Below, in pieces: positions 10,645 to 22,401 of a stretch of DNA of 64,000 nucleotides. The notes under the pieces were generated by a model that saw only the letters and a list, made by a program, of their open reading frames with translations, made no database searches and was not told the origin of the DNA. Numbering within the stretch: position 1 is the stretch's first letter; each line of letters opens with the position of its first letter. The translations under genes and the position numbers were made by a program. The stretch lies in NCBI RefSeq assembly GCF_958298935.1, contig NC_084927.1, forward strand, positions 11,002,001 through 11,066,000, written 5' to 3'. The stretch comes from Phragmites australis. Its lineage: Eukaryota; Streptophyta; Magnoliopsida; Poales; Poaceae.

Positions 10645-10967
10645 ATGATTTTCTCCAATATTTTGGTCTGGAACACTCACGGGTTAAATTCTAAAGTTGA
10701 TTCTTGTCATCCGGATATCGTTTGTCTCCAAGAAATGAAATTGGCTTACATCTCAGATCATGATGTACACCCTTTACTAGGCTCAGATTTCGACAAGTTC
10801 TTCTTCATAGTTCCTAGAAAGGGAACGCTTTTTAGATGGAGGCTTTCCAGATGTCTCGGTGAAACTCAAGCCAATGGGTGAACCGACATGAGGGTTCACA
10901 GGTGTCTACAACCCTCAATAGGATGCCAAAAAGATTGCTTTCTTACAAGAATTGAGGGATGTTTGTG
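10645..10967 (+). pseudogene. L1 LINE ORF2, start of the endonuclease domain
   Basis: The start MIFSNILVWNTHGLNSK and then HPDIVCLQEMKLA are the first two motifs of the APE-type endonuclease (N-W-N-x-R/H-G and LQET/LQE-K). Further frames give ALLQELRDVCG-like sequence up to 10967, where the frame is cut by a TIR-bearing insert. The continuation is at 30994. The internal deletion after CHPDI shortens the usual spacing. Confidence 0.8.
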
Positions 10968-11339
10968 GTGTTACCAGGATATGAGTGCGGGTGTCAGTGT
11001 CCGACTCGGGTGCGGGTGTCAGATTTAGTGAACTTTCGAAAGTAAGATTCTGGGATTTTTCTAATATATATTATCTTTGAAACTTTATAAAATATAAATT
11101 CATGCTTGTTTCTACAAAGCTAGCAGACCACCAGTATATGCAGGATCTATCACAAAATAGAAATTCATGCATGTAGCTACATAGCAAGCAACTAAGTATA
11201 TGCTAGATCTGTCATGTGTTTAAAAGAAGAAAAGAAGAGGGAAGAAAGGATGGCTTGGGCTTCTATTTCATGGCCCATCTAGCCCACTCACTCACCACCA
11301 GAGTCCACCACATTTCTTTACCCTAAGACCTCTCGCACT

Positions 11340-11580
11340 ATGGAAAAGAAGTGACAACATCAATCGCTTCTCCTCCCTTTGCCCCCTTGCCTCCTCCTCT
11401 CCTCCCCTATCGTCGCCTCCTCCTCTCCCACGACATCGATGCTGAGATCCATGGGAACTCTGCGGAGGTTGAGACCGAGCTCCGTCGCCTCCTCTCCTCA
11501 TCTGTCACCACCTCCTCTCCTCCTCCCCATCTGTTGTCATCGTCTCCTCCTCCTCCTCCTCCTCTCCCTAGCCTTGGGCA
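11340..11580. repeat. CTCC-rich low-complexity stretch
   Basis: Many CTCCTCCTC runs keep all frames open and give Ser/Pro/Leu-rich spurious ORFs. It resembles the 5' end of a grass gene (CCCTAAGACCTCTCGC before it) and could be a captured exon, but no product is recognisable. Confidence 0.5.
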
Positions 11581-11699
11581 TGGCCACAGCGCATTAGATG
11601 TGTGTCGCACCACGTCGGACGCGATTCGATGCACGCATTACTATAAAAACTATTTTAAGAGGTGGGTGGTAACCCATTTATAGAGGCATTTAGCTACCC

Positions 11700-11940
11700 T
11701 CCTCTGATCGAAGGCTTGTAGTAATAGATAATTTCTACAGGTGCAAAAGAGACCGCCTATGAAAATATATTACCACAGGCGGTTCCTTAAGTGAACCGCT
11801 TGTGGTAATAGGTTTCTACAAGTAGTCCACTTAAGGAACTGTAGGGTCATAGATTTTCACAGGCAGCGCACTTTAGCATCTGCCTGTAGATAGATAGAAT
11901 ACCACAGTCGGGTGACATAAGGACCCGCTCGTAGTATGTA
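11700..11940. repeat. CACTA-2 left subterminal repeats
   Basis: Diverged copies of the motif alternate in orientation: ACCGCCTATGAAAA, TACCACAGGCGGTT, AACCGCTTGTGG, TTTTCACAGGCAGC and TACCACAGTCGGGT. Confidence 0.75.
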
Positions 11941-12129
11941 TTTCATTCAAAATTAGTACTAGGTATATATATTATTCTCTCTAGATTTCAACATATTTTC
12001 AAGATAGATTTTTACATGAAAAATTTTAACAGCATTTCAATATTCAACACAAGTTCAATATTTAACACAAGTACAACGATATTCACAAGTACAATATTTT
12101 TACATCACAAGATAATATTCAACACAAGT

Positions 12130-13890
12130 ATTGTTTTCTCTCCCACTCACAAAGCCTTGGATGGTTACCCAATTCACCTCCATGGTCAAAGAACCTGTCA
12201 TTTTTGTGGATGATTTCGTGCATAATGAACCGACACATGTCATGTTGGACGTTTTGGATATCTTCATCGGTGAGCGAGGTGTTAGTACATTCGATCCTCC
12301 ATGTCTACAATAAAAATATAACTAAAAGAGTTAAAATACTACTGACAATAGAAACAAAACCAAATAAGAATGTGCAAGTGCAATGATGACTTACGCCCTC
12401 ATGGTTCATTGTGTACTTCATGTTTACCATAAGAAACTGGCAAACATAGTATCCACAAAGGATGGTGTTAAAACCTTGTTTGTGGCATTCAAATAATAAT
12501 GCAACATATTTGTTAGTTCAATAGTACCATTCATTATAAATAGTGAGATACAAGCATTAGAAATGTGTTATTACCAGAAAGTATGTACGGATCGCCATCT
12601 CATCTAGCTAGGCCGTATCATGTCTCCCACCTTTCAATACGTACCACTTATAGGCCCTATTCAAATGCCAAGAAGTAATTATCAAATGATTTACAAGTAT
12701 TTTATGTATAGAGATTTTCTTTACATCTGTATAATGTTGATGAGATCTTTAGAATGATTAGGGGAAATCAGCTGAGTTAAGGACCATGAATCTGCTCCAC
12801 TTTGGTATCATCATTATACAAATAAAGTGGTCACTACATAAATACTTATGTTAGGTTCTTGATTGACCAATTAAGTTAGGTGCAAAATAAACTTTTAAGA
12901 CTAATTGACATATCAAACTTATTTAAAGTTGTAGGGGTCCATGATATAGTCCTTATCTTGCATTGCTAGCATAGCCCTTCCTATGTAGGTTGACATATCA
13001 AACTTGCATGATTTGGTAATTTCTTTTATGACTCTTGCTTTCCCTTTTTTACTCTTCCCCTTAATCTCCGGGGCATCCTTCCTCACCTTCACGATCATAT
13101 TGGGCTAGGAAAATGTTGCAGATAAGGAATCCGACCGGTAACTTCATCTTTTCCGTATTGATAAATTGCATTCTACAGAACAAGTCACTAGCCATTAGCT
13201 TCTATAGCATATATTGATAGATATATGAACATAGAGGTACGTTGTAGGCACTTACAGGCACTACACATTTATGAGATTGACATCGAGTTTGTTGTGGCAG
13301 AACAAAGTGTGCGTGTCCTTAAAATCCACCATGAGATAGGAGTCTCCGCTTAAAAAATGTTTGCGGGGATATTAGCGGTGATTATTGAGAACCCTACATG
13401 ATATGCCCTAATGTACCATTCGTGGAATCTCCTTATCTCCCATGGACCATCTTGGAGTTGAAACGAGGATAGAAATGATTTGCCATTCTCATAAGTCTCA
13501 GGAACATCCGGTGTAGGTAAGAAATCCAACTGAGGGGTAGTCATTTTTCTGCCAGTCTCTTTTGTGACATCACCCTTCACTAGAGATTCCTGAGTGGATG
13601 ATGCCTTTGATTTGGAGGACAAAAACCATCTCTTCACGATAGATATTAGAGTCTTTTCATATGGGGTAACCATGATAGGAACTCTTCGATGCTCAGGTGA
13701 AGATGCCAGAGGCACAGACGCTGGAAGCGGAGGTGCCAGAGTCACAGACGCTGGTGGCAGATGTGCTGGAGTCATAGACGGTAAAGCACGAGATGAAGAT
13801 GCCTTAGCAAGCAAGGGTGTTGGATGCTCAAGTAAAGATGCCAGATGCGGAGATGACGTTGAGCATGAGGGAGAAGGTGTCAAAGGCAGA
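12130..13890 (-). pseudogene. Ulp1-like (C48) protease domain of the CACTA-2 second ORF, decayed
   Basis: From 13883 down the minus strand: a Pro/Ser-rich linker, then FHEWYIRAYHVGFSIITANI, matching the FHEWYMRA segment that precedes Ulp1-like domains in grass CACTA proteins. In other frames follow NTILCGYYVCQFLMVN (about 12470), the usual catalytic-Cys block LCGYYVCEF, and DEDIQNVQHDMCRFIMHEII (about 12230), the usual C-terminal helix. Ulp1 proteases cut SUMO or similar proteins; in transposons their role is unknown. Many stops and frameshifts separate the blocks, and the catalytic His/Asp region is not identifiable. Confidence 0.68.
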
Positions 13891-13899
13891 GAGGTTGGA

Positions 13900-15660
13900 T
13901 GCAGGAGCGAAGGTGCCTAAGGCGGAGAGGCTTAGCATGGGGGAAAAGATGTCTGAGGTGGAGAGGCTTGGTGCGGGGGCGACCATGACACTAGCGATTT
14001 TGACTACTGATAGCTAAAGATGATATCTCGTCTGGGCCATAGAATGAAGTTGCCAATAGCCTCATCGAGAATCTCGATACCCTTAGGTGTGCTGATATCT
14101 AGCTTGTACTTCATGAAAAGTGGATGTACTAAATCCACTTGTACCTTGGCATAACCGGCCGGAATGTCTTAATTGTGAAACACACGGTCTAGAATGGCCT
14201 AACTCGTGGCAGCCTCGATAGTGAAGTCTCCCTTACTGACCGGAACATGTAGCATGCAAGGTGTAGCCTTTATGATATCATCCATAGAATATCTCCGATT
14301 ATCAACTTACATGGACCCGATGCTACTCCGAAAGCATGGGCTAGTTGGTTGCTCTGTCGTCATTAATGCTGCCCTTTTCTTCTCCTTTTCATTCCACATT
14401 TTCATGAACTAGATCTTAACCTGTTCTTGTACCTCTTCTGCTAGCTTTTTTTATATCTATTACGGGTCTTGTACTGGCCCACGCCATCTAGAAACCCATG
14501 CTTCCAGCCTACTCTTGAACTAATGCCTCGAGTGCGATCCGGGAGTTCCTTATCCCCTAGGGCCTTGGTAAGCAGGTCATTCTCCCTGTTGATCTCTAAA
14601 GACCCTTCATTAGCGATATCTTGAATGGTCAGGGTCATTTCCATGGTCTTGGGACTTTTGAAGGCTAAGTCCCCATCCTCAGTTCGTTCTGAACAAGTGT
14701 AGACCCAATTCCTATTTCGCTCATCATAATTTTCCAATGGGTTAGGTTTCCTAGCCTGGGCAGCCTCTTCTTCTTGCCTTCTCCATTTAGTAATTTTGGG
14801 GGCATACCTAGCCGTGCATAGGTGATGGTGGTACTTGTTCTTCTGTGAATGGTTCTTGAATGATTCACTCATTTTGATTGCTTTAGATGTGGTCTTCTAT
14901 CAAACAAACTCCACCAATTGGTCTGGCATAATTTTTTGTATTTATTGAAGGGTACCATGTTCTTCTTCACGAAGTTCTTATTTAACACACTCTTCCAGCC
15001 CTCGGAAGCTCTTTCCCAAAGTTTTCAATGCATTCTGTTTGGCAGCTTCCTCTGTTCCTCAGGGGAATCAGATAGTTCTCTGCATGTTGCCCTAGGAACT
15101 CCTTCATCTCATTTGACACTAACCGCTAATCCGTTATTATGATTGAGACGTACTCCTTGGTAAGAAATCCACAACTGTTGTGGAATTTGGTACAAGCCTC
15201 ATGAGGTGCAACAGGCTCTCCTTCAACACCGACTTGCGTTATTGTATAAGTGTCAGACATCAGCTTGTTTCTGCTTTGCTCGCCCCTAGAGGGACTCAAA
15301 GTTTCAGGCATAGAGGGAGAGGAAGGTTGTGGCGCAGAAGATCGATGTTAAGATCATTGCACTCACTAGAGAGAAAATAAGGGAAATTGACGTAAACAAA
15401 AAATATTCCTCCATTTAAGAAATATAAAATACATTGACTCATCTCAATACCACTTCAGCGAGATTGTATTCGAGGCTACTTTCCCAACATCGGCTCTCCC
15501 GCTCGCAAGGAATAGGGCTCAGGCTGTGCCACAAGCGCTCACTTTCGCTGCTGTCAGAGGAGGACAATGAGTGCGGGTTTAGGCTCCTATCCGACCTCCT
15601 GCTTGCATCCGCCTCATTTTGTGCCGGAGAGCCCTCTAGCGTGAGCATCGTCTATACTTG
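13900..15660 (-). pseudogene. CACTA-2 second ORF, Transposase_24-like part, decayed
   Basis: Homologous to CACTA-1 756-1660 and continuing further. The N-terminal frame 15648-15439 is Ser/Asp/Glu-rich (SSSDSSESERLWHSLSPIPC). A second frame (15311-15126) ends SIIITD at TAG and continues in frame as RLVSNE. The part 14872-14441 contains KNKYHHHLCTARYAPKITKW, NRNWVYTCSERTEDGDLAFK, ENDLLTKALGDKELPDRTRG and SRVGWKHGF, the conserved C-terminal half of this family. It leads, through a broken linker (14410-13900), into the Ulp1-like region, so the intact protein was probably one long polypeptide. Confidence 0.75.
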
Positions 15661-16057
15661 TGTTTTCTTAGAGGTACATGTCCTCTTTTGCCCTATAGTA
15701 CTTTATCGATCACTAGATTATTGTTTGTCTAGAAAACAATATAGTGGACGGGTAAAAAAAAAAAGTGTAGAGCTTGAAGAACATTTGACTAATGAAGGGA
15801 CTGAGTCTGAGATCACAAAAGCTTCAACCTTTCCATTTCGTACTCTATGGAATTTTTCCTTTTGTTCTTTGAAAATTAAGTCATCAGTTTTTTAGGCATG
15901 TCGATTATGTTATGGCTTTGCGCGGAAGGCATGCGATTTTTTTTGCCCTGAGCATGGCAGGCTAGTGGCATTTACGAGGCACACATGTGCTAAATGATAA
16001 TATGGTGTGGAAGTGTGAGGAAATGTGCAGGTTAATAGAAAGTTTTAAAATATCATA
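15661..16057. other. CACTA-2 interior, no gene seen
   Basis: This spacer is upstream of the second ORF on the minus strand. It starts similar to CACTA-1 1616-1660 (GTCTAGAAAA then an A-run) and then diverges. No coding signal was seen. Confidence 0.4.
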
Positions 16058-16286
16058 CTCCCTCTGTTCAGAAATAGTAAGCGTATTTTTAGAAAAGTCA
16101 AATTTTATATACTTTGACTAATATTTAATCAAATTATAAGAATATCTAATGTATAAAATTATACAACTAAGTTTACAATTCAAAATGATTTCACACTATA
16201 TAGGTTTTTGTAAGAAAATCTTAATCAAAATCTAACTTTGAAGACCGAACCAAAAAAATACGCATACTATTTTTGAACGGAGGGAG
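16058..16286. mobile_element. Stowaway MITE (Tc1/mariner-type)
   Basis: It begins CTCCCTCTGTTCAGAAATAG and ends CTATTTTTGAACGGAGGGAG, with near-perfect inverted ends, and is flanked by TA (16056-16057, 16287-16288). Length 229 bp and AT-rich interior are typical. It carries no coding capacity; it would be moved by a mariner-like transposase such as the one at 62.7 kb. Confidence 0.93.
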
Positions 16287-16585
16287 TAGTTACTAGTACC
16301 TCCAAGAAATTATAGTATTTATTCATGTGTATATCAATATTCTGATTAGGACTATTGCCTACATCCATTCCTCCTAACTGATCTTTATTAGTTTTTTAGA
16401 ACATGTGTCTTTTTACCATGTTTTACCATGCACCGAATTCAAGATATATAGAGGCCATTATCAAGTGCTGTGAACTTGTGCATAAACATCAAACGAACTA
16501 TTGTTTCTTCTGTATGAATAATTGACGATACACTTCTGGTTGTGTACTAAACTTAGGCCCCACATCTTTGGAGCCCACGCTGGAC

Positions 16586-17790
16586 CAGGGTTCAAAAAAT
16601 CGTCGGTAACCGTCCAAAAATCGCGGTTACCGACCTTCTAGGTCCGGTCCGGTTTCAGAAACCGAACGGTAACCGAAATTTAAATTCAAAAAATTCGAAA
16701 AAAAAAATTCAAAAACATTCAAAAAAATCTTTAAAAAAACTAGACACAATTCTAAGACCTTTTGTGAAAAAAAAAATTCAAAAATAATGTCGTTTGCATT
16801 ATATTCTATAGAGAGAAAGTTTGAAAAAAATGAAAAAAAAATTGAAGCGTGCGGCTCAGTTATTAACTCATGTTAAGAAAAAGTGTAACATGCAAACACA
16901 TATTTTTCTTGTATAAAACGTATTTTAAGAGAATCTTTAAAATTTATTTCACTTTATTTAGAGTTTTATTAAATTCTCTATGATTTTTACAAAGTTCACA
17001 AGCATAAAGTGAATATGTTAAGAAACAACACTTTAATTAACTTTTTGATGTCTACTATTATTTTTTCTACGTAAATCATATTATAAATAAGCTAATGAAA
17101 ATAGTTTCACTAATTTTTGAGGTGTGATGGGTCAGTTATGAATTAATCTAGTCGCAACACATTTACACAATCATGCATGTTACAATAACTAATTCATGAG
17201 TTCATGTATTTTTAAAAGACATAGGATCATGTAAGAAGACTAACAAAATTAGTTTCATGATTTTTGGATTAGAAAAGAGTAAACTATGCATTTAACTTGG
17301 TTTAACAAATAAAATTTCTCACAGAAAATTTTGAACTTTTTTATGAGTGTAAATACTTTTATCATGTAGATCATGTTACAAGGAAGCCAACAAAATTTGT
17401 TTCACTCGATTTGAAGCTCAGATGAATTAGTTATTGATTTTACAAGGTTGAGTCGTTTTTTAGGTTTTTTGTTGAACTGCGCTGAAATTCGATAAAACCG
17501 CTCGATAAATCGAAAAAACCGAGCGGTTACCGACCCAAACCGCTCGGTAACCGACCAATTCAAAAATGCGAGAAAATCGCTCGGTAACCGACCCAAACCG
17601 CTCGGTAACCGACCAAAACCGAGCGGTTACCAAACAGCTGAAATCGCGATTTTTTTTCCAAAATTCAAATTTTGCCAAATGAATTTTCTTCAAATTTTTT
17701 TGAATTTTTAACCGGTAACCGCGGTTATCACGCATTTTCGGTTACCACCGGAGCTTGGTAACCGAGCTCCGGTCGGTAACGTAAACCTTG
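16586..17790. mobile_element. non-autonomous hAT element, 1205 bp, perfect 8-bp TSD
   Basis: The flanks CGCTGGAC (16578-16585) and CGCTGGAC (17791-17798) are identical 8-bp target duplications. The ends are CAGGGTTCAAAAAATCG and, reverse-complemented, CAAGGTTTACGTTACCG. Near the ends the words GGTAACCG/CGGTTACC and CCGAGCGG recur more than a dozen times in both orientations, like transposase-binding subterminal sites. The 800-bp centre is very AT-rich and non-coding. Spurious minus-strand ORFs (17402-17735) come from the repeats. Confidence 0.9.
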
Positions 17791-17798
17791 CGCTGGAC

Positions 17799-18184
17799 AG
17801 TATTTTAGCATGGACAATTTGTTCTATGTCTAGATAGTTGTGTCTCTCCTTCATATTAGGCAAATAAAAACACGGAGACAATCTTCAATTATGCATTTAC
17901 ATGGTATGCTCATACTAATCTGATGACATGCACTTAATTTAGCGCTGTACGGTCTCAAATAATTTGGTCATTTTGAGACAGCCACACCATAACTCTTGTG
18001 CCAAGAATTGGAATGACTTATATTGTGGAATGGGGTTCTCATTCTGTATTCGTGGTATAGAGTTGGGCCATCCTCTATCTGTTTCCATGTAGAACCTGAT
18101 TTCTGTTCTTCCAGGAATACATGACCGTTTCTTAGTTTCTTTTAGCTAACTTTAAGCACCTGTATGAGCTAAGGAGGAATACAA
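17799..18184. other. CACTA-2 interior between the hAT element and TNP2
   Basis: No coding sequence is recognisable. It is less AT-rich than its surroundings and not similar to CACTA-1, so it may be captured host sequence or the eroded TNP2 3' part. TNP2 homology stops abruptly at about 18185. Confidence 0.35.
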
Positions 18185-20178
18185 TCTGTTGGATGAGTAA
18201 CCAGTCAGAACTCTCACCTCATGTAAGCATTTGTATAGTATCTTTTTCTCCACATGTGTCAGAGAGTAGCTAGCCAGTGAAAGTTAATGTTTCCCATTTG
18301 GTTTGTCTTTAGAGTATAGCTCTAGCTTGATTTTAAAATGTACCAAGTCCTTACGTGACCTGATCCCCTCATTTGTCTTGCCCGGTATGTCCGGTAAGAG
18401 GCTAAGAATGCTATCGCACATATTCTTCTCAACGTGCATGACATCGATGCTGTGAGGAACGTCCAAGTCCTTCCAGTATAGCAAATACTTAAAGAAAATT
18501 AGCATCTTCTTCCACAGCATGCCGATCGGAGTCTCACTCTTCTTTCTCTTTTTACCCTTCAGCGGCTTCCCAAAAACAACCCTGATATTCTTGACCACTT
18601 CAAACACTAGTACCCCACTTCGAGGTTTTGGACCAGTACCATGCTCAATCATATTATCAAAATGTTTCCTCATCTTGCGGTATTTGTGAGTTTTGAGTAA
18701 GAACCATCAGTGTGGTGTGTACAATACCTTCTGTGAGTATGGAAGGTACATAGATGCAGTTTCATGGAAGCATACTACACATCTTTGCTTCCCTTTAACC
18801 TGTCCTAGTAGGTAAAAAAGGCTGAGATAATCATTGATGGTAACAAAAATCATGACTTTTAGTGTGAAGTACTGTTGTTGGAACTCATCCCACACCCGGA
18901 CCCTATCGTTCCACAATTGTGTCATATCTTCTATCAATGGTTCCAAAAACACATCTATATCATTGCCAAGTTATTTCGGTCCTTCGATAAGAATGAACAA
19001 CATAAGGTACTTCCGCTTCATACATAACCTTGGAGGAAGGTTGTAGATGGCTAGGACCACTGGTCAAGTGCTATGTGAGATGCTCATGTCACCAAAAGGA
19101 TTCATTCTATCAGTACTCAACGCGAACCTTACATTCCTTAGTTCTTTAGCAAAATTTGGATACATAATATCGAACTTTCTACATTGGCTAGCATCAACAG
19201 GGTGTCGAAGCTTAGTTCTATCCTTCTTGTGCTTATCGAAATGCCAACGCATCAGTTAAGAGTCCCTAGGGTTCGAGTACAAACACCACAAGCGGGAGAT
19301 CAGTGGCAAGTACCATATCACCATGCTTCTCCATGTTGGAAGAAGTGTCTTCTTCATCACAACCAGCACTACCCTTTTTCTTCTTCGTGTTGACGGAAGC
19401 ATCTTTGTCCTCACAATCATCATTCTTCTTGTACCAACTCATATTGCACACTAGGCATCTATCTAAGTCTTCGTACTCTTTACGATAGAGGATACACTGG
19501 TTCGAACACACGTGTATTTTTTGGATATCCAATGACAATGGATAGATAAGCTTCTTCTCCTGATAAGTGGTGGTGGGCAAGGAGTTAGACCTCGGAAGCA
19601 TGTTTGCTAAGAGACTCAACATATCTGAGAAATTCTTGTTGGACCATCCATTGCTGGTCTTCAACCTTAGAAGTTCAAGCACCAAATGCAACACCGTAAA
19701 CTCTTTTTCACAACCCTTCGATTCCTCATTCAAAAGTTCCTTCGATGTCTTCTTTAATGTCTTAAAATTATCTAAACCTCTCATGTCCCTTAAAACATGC
19801 AGTTCTGTGTGGCGCAACATTTCTTCCAGATCGAGATCACCATCATCATCCATCATAACATCAGTGTATCCTTCGACTCCCTCATTATCACCATCTACTT
19901 GATTAGTTGTGATGTCGTTGTTTTATTTGCATGTACGTTTTTCACCATGTTTGGACCAACATGTGTAATCCTCGACAAAACCTCTCAAGATCAAGTGTGA
20001 TTTGATTATGCTTGATTTGTCTCATAATTTCTGGTTTTTGCAGTCAAAGCATGGACAATGTATTTTCTTTGTCTTCTTAGTCAAAGCATCCTTCTCAGTG
20101 GCTTCAATAAAAGTAGACAGTCCTTTGATATATATTTCTCCATATCTTGGTGCATTGTACATTCATACTCTATCCATC
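18185..20178 (-). pseudogene. TNP2: TNP2-like transposase of CACTA-2, truncated and frameshifted
   Basis: The copy is collinear with CACTA-1 TNP2. The start MDRVWMYNAPRYGEIYIKGL is at 20178, followed by HCPCFDCKNQKL, then a long frame (19856-19266) with LLRLKTSNGWSNKNFSDMLS. Fragments 19252-19064 (STDRMNPFGDMSISHST), 18952-18707 (FLEPLIEDMTQLWNDRVRVW) and 18673-18284 (VPHSIDVMHVEKNMCDSI) follow. It ends at about 18185 inside the DUF4218-like part, so the last third of the protein is missing. Stops and shifts in several places show it is inactive. Confidence 0.85.
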
Positions 20179-20559
20179 TTTAACATCAACAACAAAATTA
20201 GATATATAGATTAATTAATAAGAAAATCATAATTAAAAAGATTTTTAAAAAAAAGATAGGAAAAATTAGGCTTGTTATGATTATAATATGTCTAGGCAAT
20301 TGAATCTACATTGGCACAAATTTATGGCTCAAAACAATGTGGATTCATTACTCTCTCCCTCCCTCTACATCTAGATCTAGATATGTCCAAAAAATCTCCA
20401 TTCATAATAGAACCTCCAAAGGCTAAAAACATCAAATTCAAGCTACATTTTTAAAATATAATGCTAGAATCATGTGAATCTACAAAATTGTATCGACATT
20501 ATCCACAAATTTTAGCTAATTTGAGGATCTAAATGATTAGAACCATTACTCTCTAGATC

Positions 20560-20935
20560 ACATCCAAACTCTAGAGGCGGTTTACATCCAAGTATTGTTT
20601 ATGAAAAGATTATCACAAACGATTCACATAAGGAACTGTCTGTGGAAACTAATTTCTAGAGGCGGTTTACAGCGGTTTCTTATGTGAACCGCCACTGGAA
20701 ATACTCCATTATCACAGGCCGTTCACATAAGGAACCGTCTTTATAAATGATCTTTTGCACAGACGATTTTTTTTATGTGAAACGTCTGTGGAAATAGTCT
20801 CCATTATCACATGTGGTTCATATAAGAACCAGCGTGTGGAAACGTGACATTTTTAGAGGCGATTAGTTATGTGAACCGTCTGCAATAATAGAGGTATTTC
20901 CACAGATGGTTCACATAAAGAACTGCCTCTCAAAA
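20560..20935. repeat. CACTA-2 right subterminal repeats (cut by the copia element)
   Basis: About ten diverged copies, for example CTAGAGGCGGTTTAC, GTGAACCGCCACTGG, TATCACAGGCCGTTCAC and TTCCACAGATGGTTCAC, alternate in orientation. The block stops at the copia LTR, and the remaining terminal piece is at about 30839-30949. Confidence 0.8.
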
Positions 20936-22401
20936 TATAGGAACGAGATTGGCGACTACAGGGGGTGAATAGGCTCCTCAACCAATTTCTTGCGAAATCT
21001 ATGGCCTTCTCCTATTTGGATCACCCAACGCACCTCAAAACTCAAGTGGAAGCAAAAATAGAGAAAAATTTTAACAAGAGAAAATCGAGGCAACACGACT
21101 CCACGGATGGTATATGAACCATAGGTTCCATTTAAGATCAATCCATATGTCTTAGCACTCGAAAGATCACAACTTGCAAAGAAACAAGAAAAGATGAACA
21201 CCGAGCAACGAAACTCTCCAAGTTGATTGTCTAGAAATAAGGGAATTCAAGACCCCTTCACATAAGCGTGTATATGTGAATTTTAAGCCTCTAGCAACAA
21301 GAAGAATGACCACACAAGGTGCTGAAATTTCAGCCCAAAAACCAAAACGAAAAACAAAACCGAAAACCGAAAAACTTGCAAACTTACAAGGGAACCAATA
21401 TAGGAAAACTAGAAGGAGGAGAATTCAAGTATATACAAAAACATAAACTTCATTATTCAAATAGGTCAGTCCGATTTTAGGTGGATTATGAAGATTTATC
21501 TCTCAAAACTCTCACCTATTACATAGGATAAACACTCATCATTCTCTCCTCAAAAACTGTAGCTCTAAGCTCTCAAATGGGCGGCACAAGGGGTGTCAAA
21601 TTATTGATTCAAACTCTCTCATAGCCCTACCACTCTACTCTACTTATAGGTCTTGGAAATTTGACTCCTAAGTTTCCTAGATTTTTCCCAAAATACCCAT
21701 CTCTTGTAATACACTCCTACCTACCACCAGGGGTATTTTGGTCAATTTTCTTCTCCATTCATCGGACAGCTGCGGTGCCTTTATGACTTAGCTTCACTTC
21801 GATGCAAACTTCACGATGGTGCCACATACTCCTCCTGTCCTCCCACGGTTTTGAGGTCAAACCATGAAATCGCCTGCCTGCTTCTCAAAGCGTGACTCAC
21901 TGCCTTGCTTACACCTTAAGCAAGTGCTTCGATGTTGACACATGTACTCCATCATGTGGTCATAACCACCGGTAGGTCTCTCCTGCTCCCGATCCCTCAG
22001 GCCGCCTTGTCACTTGCACCGGCATCCCCTTCGCTTGTGTTTGTCAACACGCTGTCTCTATCCGCCTTCTATGTTTTGCTTGACCTCCACATGTTCAGAT
22101 AGAATCACCTTTGACTCCGCCCGGCCTCCTTGATCGTCTAGCACCAAGCACTCCGCTTAGCCCCGATCATCCTGCCATCGGCCGCCAAGTTGCATCCATC
22201 ACCTGCACACCATGAGACAAGCAAACACATATCTCCAACTCCAATTCTAGTTAGTCCATAAACAATATGCTCAAATGAAATCCTAAATCAATTCAAATCA
22301 CATCAAAGCTCATGCAAAACCGATGATCATCAAGCCAAATAAATACCAATATCAATCACTCATCATAAGTAAATCAAGATACATTTCAACTTGGTTTCTC
22401 A
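20936..22401 (-). repeat. copia 3' LTR
   Basis: Starts TATAGGAACGAGATTGGC (TG to TA at the edge) and ends GGTTTCTCA. The match to the right LTR runs over its whole length with scattered substitutions and small indels. A TATA-like CTATAAGTAGAG lies near 21645 on the minus strand. Confidence 0.9.

Noticed and set aside
11351..11683. 110-codon Ser/Pro/Leu-rich ORF
   Set aside because: Produced by CTCC repeats and runs across the CACTA-2 border at 11636, so it cannot be one ancestral gene.
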